Shown piece after piece: positions 1 through 5,514 of a stretch of DNA of 7,548 nt (positions are counted from its first letter, which is position 1; the number at the start of each line of letters is the position of its first letter). The stretch comes from an uncultured Lactobacillus sp. (GTDB lineage Bacteria > Bacillota > Bacilli > Lactobacillales > Lactobacillaceae). The stretch lies in assembly GCA_945281075.1 (NCBI GenBank), contig CALYQE010000093.1:1-7548 (forward strand), in the 5' to 3' direction. The notes beneath the pieces were generated by a model, which made no database searches, was not told where the DNA came from, and saw nothing but the letters and a program-made list of their open reading frames with translations. Made by a program: the position numbers and the translations under genes.

Positions 1-1
1 C

Positions 2-61
2 GAAGGTATTGAAAAGAAGCAAGAAGACTTTGCTGCTGAAGTTCAAGAACAAATTAGATAA
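2..61 (+). CDS. C-terminal end of an unidentified protein (partial, 5' end outside window)
   Basis: An open frame runs from the window edge to a TAA at 59-61 and encodes 19 residues ending in FAAEVQEQIR. The segment is charged, rich in Glu, Lys and Gln, and looks like a C-terminal amphipathic helix. A good intrinsic terminator begins about 20 bases after the stop, which supports a real gene ending here. The fragment is too short for me to name a family. It is probably transcribed separately from the reductase gene that follows, because the terminator and a new promoter lie between them. Confidence 0.6.
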   Translation, partial: EGIEKKQEDFAAEVQEQIR

Positions 62-82
62 TTAAATTTAAAAATAAAAAGG

Positions 83-114
83 CTCTCATCAATTCTGGTG
101 GGAGTTTTTCTTTT
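83..114 (+). terminator. Rho-independent terminator after the partial first gene
   Basis: CTCTCATCA (83-91) pairs with TGGTGGGAG (96-104) through nine pairs, two of them G-U, around a 4-base ATTC loop. A run of nine T broken by one C follows (105-114). An A-rich stretch (71-80) precedes the stem, so it might also work on the opposite strand. Confidence 0.85.
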
Positions 115-149
115 GGTTTAAAATTTGAAAATTACTCTTAATTATTTCC

Positions 150-180
150 TTGACGATGAAGTAACTTCATCAGTTAAAAT
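150..180 (+). promoter_or_regulatory. Promoter of the flavoprotein reductase gene, with a long 19-bp spacer
   Basis: A -35 box TTGACG (150-155) and a -10 box TAAAAT (175-180) are separated by 19 bp, longer than the usual 17. A perfect palindrome fills the spacer. Over-long spacers with a central dyad are the known signature of promoters that MerR-family activators untwist, and a MerR-family gene lies just downstream of the reductase. The predicted transcript start is near 187. The boxes are seen directly; activation by the neighbouring regulator is inferred. Confidence 0.72.
155..171 (+). promoter_or_regulatory. Perfect 17-bp palindrome, likely operator for the MerR-family regulator
   Basis: GATGAAGT and ACTTCATC are exact reverse complements around a single central A (163). 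The palindrome overlaps the last base of the -35 box and ends four bases before the -10 box. This is where MerR-family dimers bind. I found no second copy in the window, so the proposed binding rests on position and on the nearby regulator gene. Confidence 0.75.
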
Positions 181-186
181 TACCAA

Positions 187-202
187 TGAAAGCGATTTTT
201 CA
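187..202 (+). promoter_or_regulatory. Candidate cre (CcpA) site in the reductase leader
   Basis: The sequence starts TGAAAGCG, matching the left part of the cre consensus TGWAARCGYTWNCW. The right part (ATTTTTCA) is poorer, and the outer TGAAA/TTTCA ends are symmetric. It sits at the predicted transcript start, a position where CcpA would repress. It is moderate evidence only. Confidence 0.4.
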
Positions 203-203
203 A

Positions 204-209
204 AAGGAG
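204..209 (+). promoter_or_regulatory. Shine-Dalgarno AAGGAG that sets the reductase start at 219
   Basis: AAGGAG lies nine bases before the ATG at 219. The in-frame ATG at 186 has no such site, lies at or just before the predicted transcript start, and would add eleven residues with no family character. The downstream start is therefore preferred. Confidence 0.85.
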
Positions 210-218
210 ATAATTAAA

Positions 219-2240
219 ATGGATGAAAATTCATATACCGGTAAAGGCAAAGGATTCAAAAGTCAAATTGTTGTGAAGGGAACAGTTAATGCTGGCAATC
301 TGAGCCACATCGAAGTTCTTTCCAGTGACGAAACCAAAGAAGTCGGTGAACAAGCATTACCTAAACTAATCGAAGAGGCAAATCAAACAAAGAAATTTCA
401 AGTCGACGTGGTCGCGGGAGCTTCGATAACTTCTAAGGGTTTTAACGAGGCTTTAAAAGATATTGAAAATCAGGTAAAAGGAATTAAAAAGAGTACAGAA
501 ACAAGTGTGAAAGATGGAACATACACGGTTGATGTTAAGTCTTTTGCGGAAAATCAAGGTCTACCCGTTTCAGGTAAAGCAACCATTGAAGTTACATTCA
601 GCGAAAATAAGATTAAAGAAATTGTAGCTTCAAAATATACTGATACACCTGTAATTGGTGGGATGGCATTTAATCTATTAAAGAATCAAATCATCAAAAA
701 TCAGTCAACTGATGTAGATGTAATTTCAAGCGCAACTATTTCTTCAAATGCTTATCTTTCAGGCGTGGAAAAAGCAATCACCGAAGCTGGAGGAAGTCCC
801 GCGGCTTTTGCAAACCGTCATATTGAAAAGCCGACTCCAAAACATAGAGAATTGAGTACTGATATCATTGCTATTGGCGCTGGACTGGCGGGTTTTAGTG
901 CTGCAATTGAAGCTGCTCAAGAAGGCGCAAAGGTTATGCTGCTTGAAGCTGGACAGACTTACAGTAGTTCGACAACTCGTGCTCAAGGCTTTGTAATGGG
1001 AGCAAATACGGATGAACAGAAACGGCGTGGTATTGAAGATAGTGCAGATGCCTTTTACAAAGATTTAATGCAGGTGTATGGAGATGAACCCAATATTGAC
1101 CCAAAGCTCCTACGTAAGCTAGCAGATGAGTCGGCAGATTTGATTAAGTTTTTGGAAGAACAGGGACTAACTTGGGATAAAGTGGTTAACATTTCACCAA
1201 AGAAACCGCGTTTGACCAAACGAGCTCATACCATCAAGGGAATGGGCACGACTATGATAAATGCTTTAGTTGAAGCAGCAAAAGAAAAAGGGGTCGACCT
1301 TCGTTTAGGTACTAAAGTTAACAACTTAATTGTCGAAGATGGAAAAGTAAAAGGGGTTCAGGCAACAACAGTAACCGGAGAAGAACTTACAATTTACTCT
1401 TCGGCAGTAATTATAGGAAGTGGTTCTTATACTGCAGACTTGAACGCAGTTAAGAAACTTAATCCAAAAATGACCAATATTGAGTCAATCGTTGGCAATG
1501 GTGAAGGCTCTGCGCTTAAATTTTTTAAACAGGTAAACGCAAAAATAATAAATGTACCTTATTTGCAGTTTATGTATTACTTTTACGGGCCTTCATTTGG
1601 CGACATGTTTCCGGAAGCAATTCCTGGTTCACCGACATTACCGAACTTCGATGTACTTGAGGTTGATGGGGCCGGAAATCGTTTAGCTTCTGAAGATGAT
1701 TTTACTTTTGAATTTACTAAACGGTGCTGGTACAATGGCTTTGATGAAGGCTATGCAGTATACGGCCAGGCAACAGCTGACAAATATCCAATTATGACGA
1801 AAATAGGTTTAACTAAGAAAACTGTTCACGATAAAAATTTTGGTTATAAAGAAAACACAATTCAGCAGCTTGCTGAGGACGTAGACATTGATCCTAGTGC
1901 TCTTCAGAGAACAATAAATCGTTACAATGAACTTTGTGATAAAGGATCAGATGAAGACTATCATAAAAATCCAAAAAATATGATAAAGATTGCTGCTCCT
2001 TATTACGTACTAAGGATGCCTCAGCAATGTACTGATGGTTATACAGGCGCGAAAATTAACGAACACGCGCAAGTCATCGATAAAGATAATAAACCGGTGC
2101 CTGGCTTGTATGCGGCCGGATCTTGTGCCGATAGTCAGGTAATGGGAATCGATTACTATGGTGATGGCATGTCTCTGCTTAATTGTGGCGTTTTTGGCAG
2201 GTCTGCTGCAAAAGATGCAGTTTCCAAGTTGAAAAAATAA
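219..2240 (+). CDS. Cytoplasmic flavoprotein reductase: two FMN-binding domains plus FAD-binding (fumarate reductase/KstD superfamily) domain
   Basis: The 673-residue protein has three parts. A first FMN-binding domain (about 5-85) contains DVVAGAS (63-69). A second (about 98-190) contains DVISSAT (167-173). Both fit the Dxx(S/T)xA(T/S) signal at which ApbE attaches FMN covalently, although the first has Ala in place of the usual Ser/Thr. An FAD-binding domain follows, with a Rossmann GAGLAG at 220-225, an acidic residue Glu243 and a C-terminal GLYAAGSC FAD segment (629-636). No signal peptide or transmembrane segment is seen, so it should act in the cytoplasm, probably reducing an activated C=C bond with electrons from a soluble donor. 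The fumarate reductase motif HGxNRLGG is absent. The matching segment is VMGIDYYGDG (641-650), which resembles the VMGxxYPGAG segment of 3-ketosteroid dehydrogenases. Many pipelines would call this a fumarate reductase flavoprotein subunit, and I advise against that name. The gene is monocistronic, bounded by its own promoter and terminator. The family is clear; the substrate is unknown. Confidence 0.92.
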   Translation: MDENSYTGKGKGFKSQIVVKGTVNAGNLSHIEVLSSDETKEVGEQALPKLIEEANQTKKFQVDVVAGASITSKGFNEALKDIENQVKGIKKSTETSVKDGTYTVDVKSFAENQGLPVSGKATIEVTFSENKIKEIVASKYTDTPVIGGMAFNLLKNQIIKNQSTDVDVISSATISSNAYLSGVEKAITEAGGSPAAFANRHIEKPTPKHRELSTDIIAIGAGLAGFSAAIEAAQEGAKVMLLEAGQTYSSSTTRAQGFVMGANTDEQKRRGIEDSADAFYKDLMQVYGDEPNIDPKLLRKLADESADLIKFLEEQGLTWDKVVNISPKKPRLTKRAHTIKGMGTTMINALVEAAKEKGVDLRLGTKVNNLIVEDGKVKGVQATTVTGEELTIYSSAVIIGSGSYTADLNAVKKLNPKMTNIESIVGNGEGSALKFFKQVNAKIINVPYLQFMYYFYGPSFGDMFPEAIPGSPTLPNFDVLEVDGAGNRLASEDDFTFEFTKRCWYNGFDEGYAVYGQATADKYPIMTKIGLTKKTVHDKNFGYKENTIQQLAEDVDIDPSALQRTINRYNELCDKGSDEDYHKNPKNMIKIAAPYYVLRMPQQCTDGYTGAKINEHAQVIDKDNKPVPGLYAAGSCADSQVMGIDYYGDGMSLLNCGVFGRSAAKDAVSKLKK

Positions 2241-2259
2241 GTTAATTAAATAGTTTTAT

Positions 2260-2296
2260 AAAGACCGTGAGATTTTTAGGCCCACGGTCTTTTTTT
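2260..2296 (+). terminator. Rho-independent terminator between the reductase and MerR-family genes
   Basis: AAAGACCGTG (2260-2269) pairs fully with CACGGTCTTT (2283-2292) around a 13-base loop. The run of seven T at 2290-2296 partly forms the stem. It starts 20 bases after the reductase stop and separates that transcript from the regulator gene. Confidence 0.92.
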
Positions 2297-2301
2297 CTGC
2301 T

Positions 2302-2307
2302 TATAAT
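2302..2307 (+). promoter_or_regulatory. Candidate -10 box of the MerR-family gene
   Basis: A perfect TATAAT lies just after the terminator, with a TG dinucleotide at 2298-2299 that is one base off the ideal extended -10 spacing. The region where a -35 box would lie is inside the terminator and has no good match. The predicted transcript start (about 2314) precedes a palindrome and the Shine-Dalgarno. This is the most plausible promoter but only weakly supported. Confidence 0.45.
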
Positions 2308-2316
2308 TGACATATA

Positions 2317-2329
2317 AAGTGAATCACTT
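2317..2329 (+). promoter_or_regulatory. Perfect 13-bp palindrome in the MerR-family gene leader
   Basis: AAGTGA and TCACTT are exact reverse complements around one A. The site lies at the predicted transcript start and five bases before the Shine-Dalgarno, a position suited to autorepression. Its arms share AAGT/ACTT with the reductase operator but at a different spacing, so it may or may not bind the same protein. Confidence 0.4.
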
Positions 2330-2333
2330 GAAC

Positions 2334-2340
2334 AAAGGGG
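2334..2340 (+). promoter_or_regulatory. Shine-Dalgarno AAAGGGG that sets a TTG start at 2349
   Basis: This G-rich site is eight bases before TTG 2349. The upstream in-frame TTG (2307), GTG (2319) and TTG (2328) lack a site, and no ATG occurs in frame before the middle of the DNA-binding domain. Confidence 0.75.
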
Positions 2341-2348
2341 CAACAAAG

Positions 2349-3194
2349 TTGGGAAAAAATACAAATTATCCATATGTATATACATCTTCAGAGTTGGGCA
2401 AGTTTTTTGGGATTTCGATTAAAGGGATTGAATACTATGAAAAGAAAAAGTTGGTTAAGCCTGAGCGGGTTGGCAAAAGCAAACAGCGCCGCTTTAATTT
2501 GAACGAAACCTATCGCATATTTATGGCAAGATATTTACGACAGGCCGGTTTTGATATCAGTGAAACTTTGGGGATTCTTAATTCTCCTGATAAAGAGAAA
2601 GCGTTAAATTCATATGAGGGGCTGTTACAAAACTTGCAATTTAAAAGAAAGCATCTAGAAGCCATTATAGAAGTCATGAATCACAATCTAGCACTTCTAG
2701 AAATGGCTAAAAAGGAGCAATCAGAATTTGAATTGGTTAAGTCGCCGATTTTTAAAAGATTATTTTTACGCGAAATGAACGGACCACACCAAAGCAATAA
2801 AGAACAAACTGAAGAATATCGCCAATGGAATATGCTTTTACCTATTTCAAACGCTTCTTTGCGCTACAAAAAAGTTGATATATTAAAGAAAACCACCTAC
2901 ATAGAGCCCGAAATGGATATGATTATTACAAAGAATTATTTCAAAGAATTTGGCTTGAAAGAAAGTGAAAGGGTAGAAGAACTACCTTCAACAATTTGTC
3001 TTCATACCGTATTGATGGGTAATGCTCAAGATATAGAAAGAAAAACTTGGTTTAATTCTGTCAGAAAAGAGCTTAAAAAACGAAACTTTCTTTTAAATGG
3101 TGATATCATTACGGCTCTTTTGCTGGTTTTAGACAATGAAAAAGCACAGATTCGTTATGATGAGGCTTGGATTCCCGTGATTAAATTAGAATAA
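2349..3194 (+). CDS. MerR-family transcriptional regulator with C-terminal ligand-binding domain
   Basis: The protein has 281 residues from the TTG start. Residues about 9-76 form a MerR winged helix-turn-helix: YTSSELGKFFGIS, then GIEYYEKKKLV with the usual aromatic pair, then a basic wing (KSKQRRFN). A long charged helix (about 83-126) would form the antiparallel dimer coiled coil. The C-terminal part (about 129-279) ends in YDEAWIPVI, like the close of GyrI-like effector domains in BmrR-type regulators, so it should bind a small organic ligand rather than a metal. No cysteine cluster typical of metal or redox sensors is seen. It lies directly after the reductase gene, whose promoter has a MerR-type 19-bp spacer and dyad, so it is the likely activator of that gene. 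The ligand may be the reductase substrate; that part is inference. It is separated from the reductase by a terminator and is probably transcribed on its own. Confidence 0.88.
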   Translation: MGKNTNYPYVYTSSELGKFFGISIKGIEYYEKKKLVKPERVGKSKQRRFNLNETYRIFMARYLRQAGFDISETLGILNSPDKEKALNSYEGLLQNLQFKRKHLEAIIEVMNHNLALLEMAKKEQSEFELVKSPIFKRLFLREMNGPHQSNKEQTEEYRQWNMLLPISNASLRYKKVDILKKTTYIEPEMDMIITKNYFKEFGLKESERVEELPSTICLHTVLMGNAQDIERKTWFNSVRKELKKRNFLLNGDIITALLLVLDNEKAQIRYDEAWIPVIKLE

Positions 3195-3225
3195 AAATTT
3201 TGAGAATGCGACAAATTAATAATAA

Positions 3226-3234
3226 TGGTAAAAT
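3226..3234 (+). promoter_or_regulatory. Extended -10 promoter element of the gntR-type gene
   Basis: TGGTAAAAT fits the extended -10 form TGnTATAAT with one mismatch. The -35 region is poor (GCGACA at 3208-3213 is a weak candidate with a 15-bp spacer), which is tolerated when the TGn extension is present. The predicted transcript start, about 3241, falls inside the adjacent palindrome. Confidence 0.6.
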
Positions 3235-3254
3235 TAATTTGATATATCAAATTA
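3235..3254 (+). promoter_or_regulatory. Perfect 20-bp palindrome, operator of the GntR-type repressor (autoregulation)
   Basis: TAATTTGATA and TATCAAATTA are exact reverse complements with no spacer. The central TTGATATATCAA (3239-3250) matches the two sites before the PTS operon (TTGTTATACCAA and ATGTTATATCAT). It abuts the -10 box and covers the predicted transcript start, so the repressor would block its own transcription. Confidence 0.8.
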
Positions 3255-3272
3255 TTGCTTCGAGATGAAAAT

Positions 3273-3989
3273 ATGAAAGAAACACCTAAATATCTTTTAA
3301 TTGCAAAAAAACTGAGACACGAGATAGAAACTGCCGAGTATCAGCCAAATGATCAACTTCCTAAAGAATTAGATTTAGCTAAATCATATAATGTTAGCCG
3401 AATTACTGTGCGAAATGCATTAAAGGAACTCGAAAACGAAGGTCTTATTTATCGGATACAAGGAGCCGGGACCTACGTAAAGGAACACCAATTTACAAAG
3501 ACATCTTCGAATACTGAGCTTTTGGAAATGGTTAATCTTAAAAAGTATAAACTACATCTGCTTGATTTCGAAGTAGGACCAGTAGCATCTAAAATCTATG
3601 AGGCTTTAAAGATCAACTCTTATGACGTTGTTTACACCATTAAGCGTGCAGCTGTAGCTATTAATAAACAAGTTGTTGCCTTTCAGAAGATATATATTCC
3701 TGCTAAAGTTATTCAAGGCTTAAATATGGAAATGTTAGAGTCTTCGATCTATCCGCTAGTAGAAGAAAAGATTGGTATTCAGCCTAAAAATGCAATGCGA
3801 ACTATATCTTTAATCAATGCCAGTTCCGAACTTATAGACGCATATAAACTGAATGAAAAAATAGTGAGACAAGAGCCACTACTTAAATGCCTGCAGATTT
3901 CTTCTTTGGAAGATGGACGTCCTTTTGAGTGGAATCAAACATACTATCGAATTACTAAATTCCCATTAAAAGAATCAATTATTCTCTAA
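3273..3989 (+). CDS. GntR-family (HutC/UTRA) transcriptional repressor of the PTS-esterase operon
   Basis: The protein has 238 residues, the usual length for HutC-type regulators. A GntR winged helix-turn-helix fills about 3-70 (QLPKELDLAKSYNVSRITVRNAL, then a wing ending GAGTYV). A UTRA ligand-binding domain (about 88-232) follows, with the typical AFQKIYIPA strand and the late EWNQTYYR strand. UTRA domains usually bind phosphosugars or related metabolites, so the inducer is probably the imported, phosphorylated sugar. The ATG at 3273 is preferred over the in-frame TTG at 3255: it gives the normal family N-terminus and has a weak GAGATGA site upstream, whereas the TTG has none and overlaps the operator edge. 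Related palindromes before this gene and before the PTS operon point to autorepression and control of the operon. No terminator separates it from the PTS promoter region, so some read-through is possible. Confidence 0.93.
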   Translation: MKETPKYLLIAKKLRHEIETAEYQPNDQLPKELDLAKSYNVSRITVRNALKELENEGLIYRIQGAGTYVKEHQFTKTSSNTELLEMVNLKKYKLHLLDFEVGPVASKIYEALKINSYDVVYTIKRAAVAINKQVVAFQKIYIPAKVIQGLNMEMLESSIYPLVEEKIGIQPKNAMRTISLINASSELIDAYKLNEKIVRQEPLLKCLQISSLEDGRPFEWNQTYYRITKFPLKESIIL

Positions 3990-4000
3990 AAACTTAGTAT

Positions 4001-4012
4001 TTGTTATACCAA
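4001..4012 (+). promoter_or_regulatory. Operator 1 of the PTS operon (GntR-type repressor)
   Basis: TTGTTATACCAA is a palindrome with one mismatched pair. It lies just before the -35 box. Its core TGTTATACCA differs by one base from the core of the second site, and it resembles the TGGTATACCA-like sites known for HutC-subfamily repressors of sugar genes. Confidence 0.7.
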
Positions 4013-4015
4013 CCA

Positions 4016-4043
4016 TTGACTATGCCAAAATATGTTATATCAT
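4016..4043 (+). promoter_or_regulatory. Promoter of the PTS-esterase operon
   Basis: TTGACT (4016-4021) and TATCAT (4038-4043) are separated by 16 bp, each one mismatch from consensus. A perfect TATAAT at 4043-4048 is an alternative -10, but it would be 21 bp from this -35. The boxes are flanked and overlapped by two repressor sites. Confidence 0.65.
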
Positions 4044-4045
4044 AT
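4030..4045 (+). promoter_or_regulatory. Operator 2 of the PTS operon, overlapping the -10 box
   Basis: ATATGTTATATCATAT is a 16-bp palindrome with one mismatched pair. Its centre is 31 bp from that of operator 1, about three helical turns, so two dimers would sit on the same DNA face around the -35 box. Confidence 0.7.
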
Positions 4046-4060
4046 AATTGTAACGTTTAA

Positions 4061-4074
4061 ATGAAGCGTTTACA
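4061..4074 (-). promoter_or_regulatory. cre site (CcpA) downstream of the PTS promoter
   Basis: Read on the minus strand the site is TGTAAACGCTTCAT, which matches the cre consensus TGWAARCGYTWNCW except near the last two positions. A related inverted half, TGTAACG, starts at 4049, giving a larger imperfect dyad (4049-4074). It lies just after the likely transcript start, where CcpA would repress when a preferred sugar is present. Confidence 0.7.
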
Positions 4075-4105
4075 ATAATGACATATTTCAAAAAAGGAGA
4101 AAGTT

Positions 4106-5506
4106 ATGATTGGTAATTCTGCGCCGTCGGGCTTGAAAAAATTCGAAAATAATTTTATCAGAATTGCTGGAAGAATATCTGGCAACAGATTGTTGTTGAC
4201 CTTACGCGATACTTTTGTTCTTGTAGCAACTACAACAATGATTGCTGGGTTCGGCATTATGATTCAAAATGTTTTTATTGATCCAATGAATGGTCTGATC
4301 TTCGGCAAACAAGGTCTTCAACTTGGACGGATACTTACCGGTTCTTGGACTACTTGGCAAAAAAATGGATTTGAACAGGGACTTCAGGCAATAGCGAATT
4401 TAATTGGGTTAGTTTCGAATGGAACTTTAAATATTTTCGCTTTGCTCTTATCGGTAATTTTCAGCTGGGAAGTTTCAACAAGATTTTATAATACTAGAGC
4501 AGAGCACATGACTGATGTTTTGTTTGGTCTTGCTGCATTTTTTATATCAATTCCGTGGAATTTTCAGTACACAATTCCTGATACGAAAAAAGCAGTTAAT
4601 GTTTTAAACTATATTGACACGCAGTATCTAGGTACTCAGGGCGTATTTGCAGCAATCCTAATTAGCGGGTGTGCTGTTTGGATTTATAATAAGCTAATGC
4701 AAAAAAATTTCACAATTCAGTTGCCCGATTCTGTTCCGCCTGCAGTGGCGCAAAGCTTTTCATCTCTGATTCCTGGTTCAATTACGTTAGGCATTTTCAT
4801 AGTTTTAACTGGAATCAGTACTTCCTTAACAGGAAAAACTATGCCTGCTTTGTTCTTAGCCGTTCTTCAGGCTCCAGCATTAGCAATTTCAAAAACAAAT
4901 GCTTTTGCTTTTGTTTCACAATTTACTTGGAGTCTTCTTCAGTGGTTTGGTATTCATCCAACTTCAATTTGGGGAGCTATTTTTGGAATGACTTGGACCA
5001 TAAATGATACGCAAAATATGCTTGGTCAAGCTCATCACATTTTTTCAACTTTGTTTATGAACTATACGTCAATTGCTGCTGGTACATTCTCATTATCACC
5101 GGTTTTAGCAATTCTAATTGCTTCCAAACGTGTTGCTACAAAGAAGATTTCAAAAGTTGCATTATTTCCAGCAATTTTTAATATTTCAGAACCAATAACT
5201 TTTGGATTACCAATAGTTTTAAATCCTATTTATTTCATTCCATTTGTTATAGCTCAACCATTAGCATTTTACATCGGATACTTCTTTACCAAAATCGGTT
5301 TTATTACTCCAATTGTGAATAATGTTCCATGGACTGTTCCAACCTTACTTTCGGGATTACTTTACACCGGTAACTTTCGTGGGGTAATCGTTCAAGCTAT
5401 AAATTTGATAGTTACGACTCTAATATATATACCGTTCGTGAAGATGGACAATAGAATTAATGCTGATACTACTGAAGTGGAAGAAATTAATAATACCGAG
5501 TATTAA
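4106..5506 (+). CDS. PTS sugar transporter EIIC, lactose/cellobiose family
   Basis: This 466-residue membrane permease moves a sugar across the membrane while it is phosphorylated by its EIIB. It has many hydrophobic segments (for example about 36-54, 106-121, 136-150, 177-194, 223-240, 327-340, 370-395 and 427-444). It carries the family signatures PDSVPPAV (207-214), FGIHP with His284, and FNISEPITFGLP (358-369) with Glu362. His284 and Glu362 correspond to the conserved His and Glu of the substrate site in the crystallised diacetylchitobiose EIIC. There is no fused EIIB or EIIA domain; a separate EIIB gene is the third gene of the operon. Its start has a strong AAGGAG six bases upstream. 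Lac-family EIICs mostly carry beta-linked disaccharides, but the exact sugar cannot be read from the sequence. The stop is eight bases from the next start, indicating translational coupling. Confidence 0.95.
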   Translation: MIGNSAPSGLKKFENNFIRIAGRISGNRLLLTLRDTFVLVATTTMIAGFGIMIQNVFIDPMNGLIFGKQGLQLGRILTGSWTTWQKNGFEQGLQAIANLIGLVSNGTLNIFALLLSVIFSWEVSTRFYNTRAEHMTDVLFGLAAFFISIPWNFQYTIPDTKKAVNVLNYIDTQYLGTQGVFAAILISGCAVWIYNKLMQKNFTIQLPDSVPPAVAQSFSSLIPGSITLGIFIVLTGISTSLTGKTMPALFLAVLQAPALAISKTNAFAFVSQFTWSLLQWFGIHPTSIWGAIFGMTWTINDTQNMLGQAHHIFSTLFMNYTSIAAGTFSLSPVLAILIASKRVATKKISKVALFPAIFNISEPITFGLPIVLNPIYFIPFVIAQPLAFYIGYFFTKIGFITPIVNNVPWTVPTLLSGLLYTGNFRGVIVQAINLIVTTLIYIPFVKMDNRINADTTEVEEINNTEY

Positions 5507-5514
5507 GGTGAAAC

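Noticed and set aside
186..218. ATG at 186 as start of the reductase, adding 11 residues
   Set aside because: It has no ribosome site, lies at or just before the predicted transcript start and inside a cre-like sequence. ATG 219 has AAGGAG at ideal spacing.
759..986. Minus-strand open frame of 75 codons inside the reductase gene
   Set aside because: It is a shadow of a well-supported + strand gene, with no ribosome site or recognisable protein character.
219..2240. Naming the reductase as fumarate reductase, urocanate reductase or hydroxycinnamate reductase
   Set aside because: The domain plan fits the superfamily, but the fumarate active-site residues are missing and nothing in the sequence fixes a substrate.
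2307..2312. TTGACA as -35 box, or its TTG as start, of the MerR-family gene
   Set aside because: No -10 box follows at a usable distance before the Shine-Dalgarno, and the TTG has no ribosome site. TTG 2349 fits better.
4057..4257. Minus-strand open frame over the start of the EIIC gene
   Set aside because: It overlaps the operon leader and the EIIC N-terminus on the other strand and has no family character.
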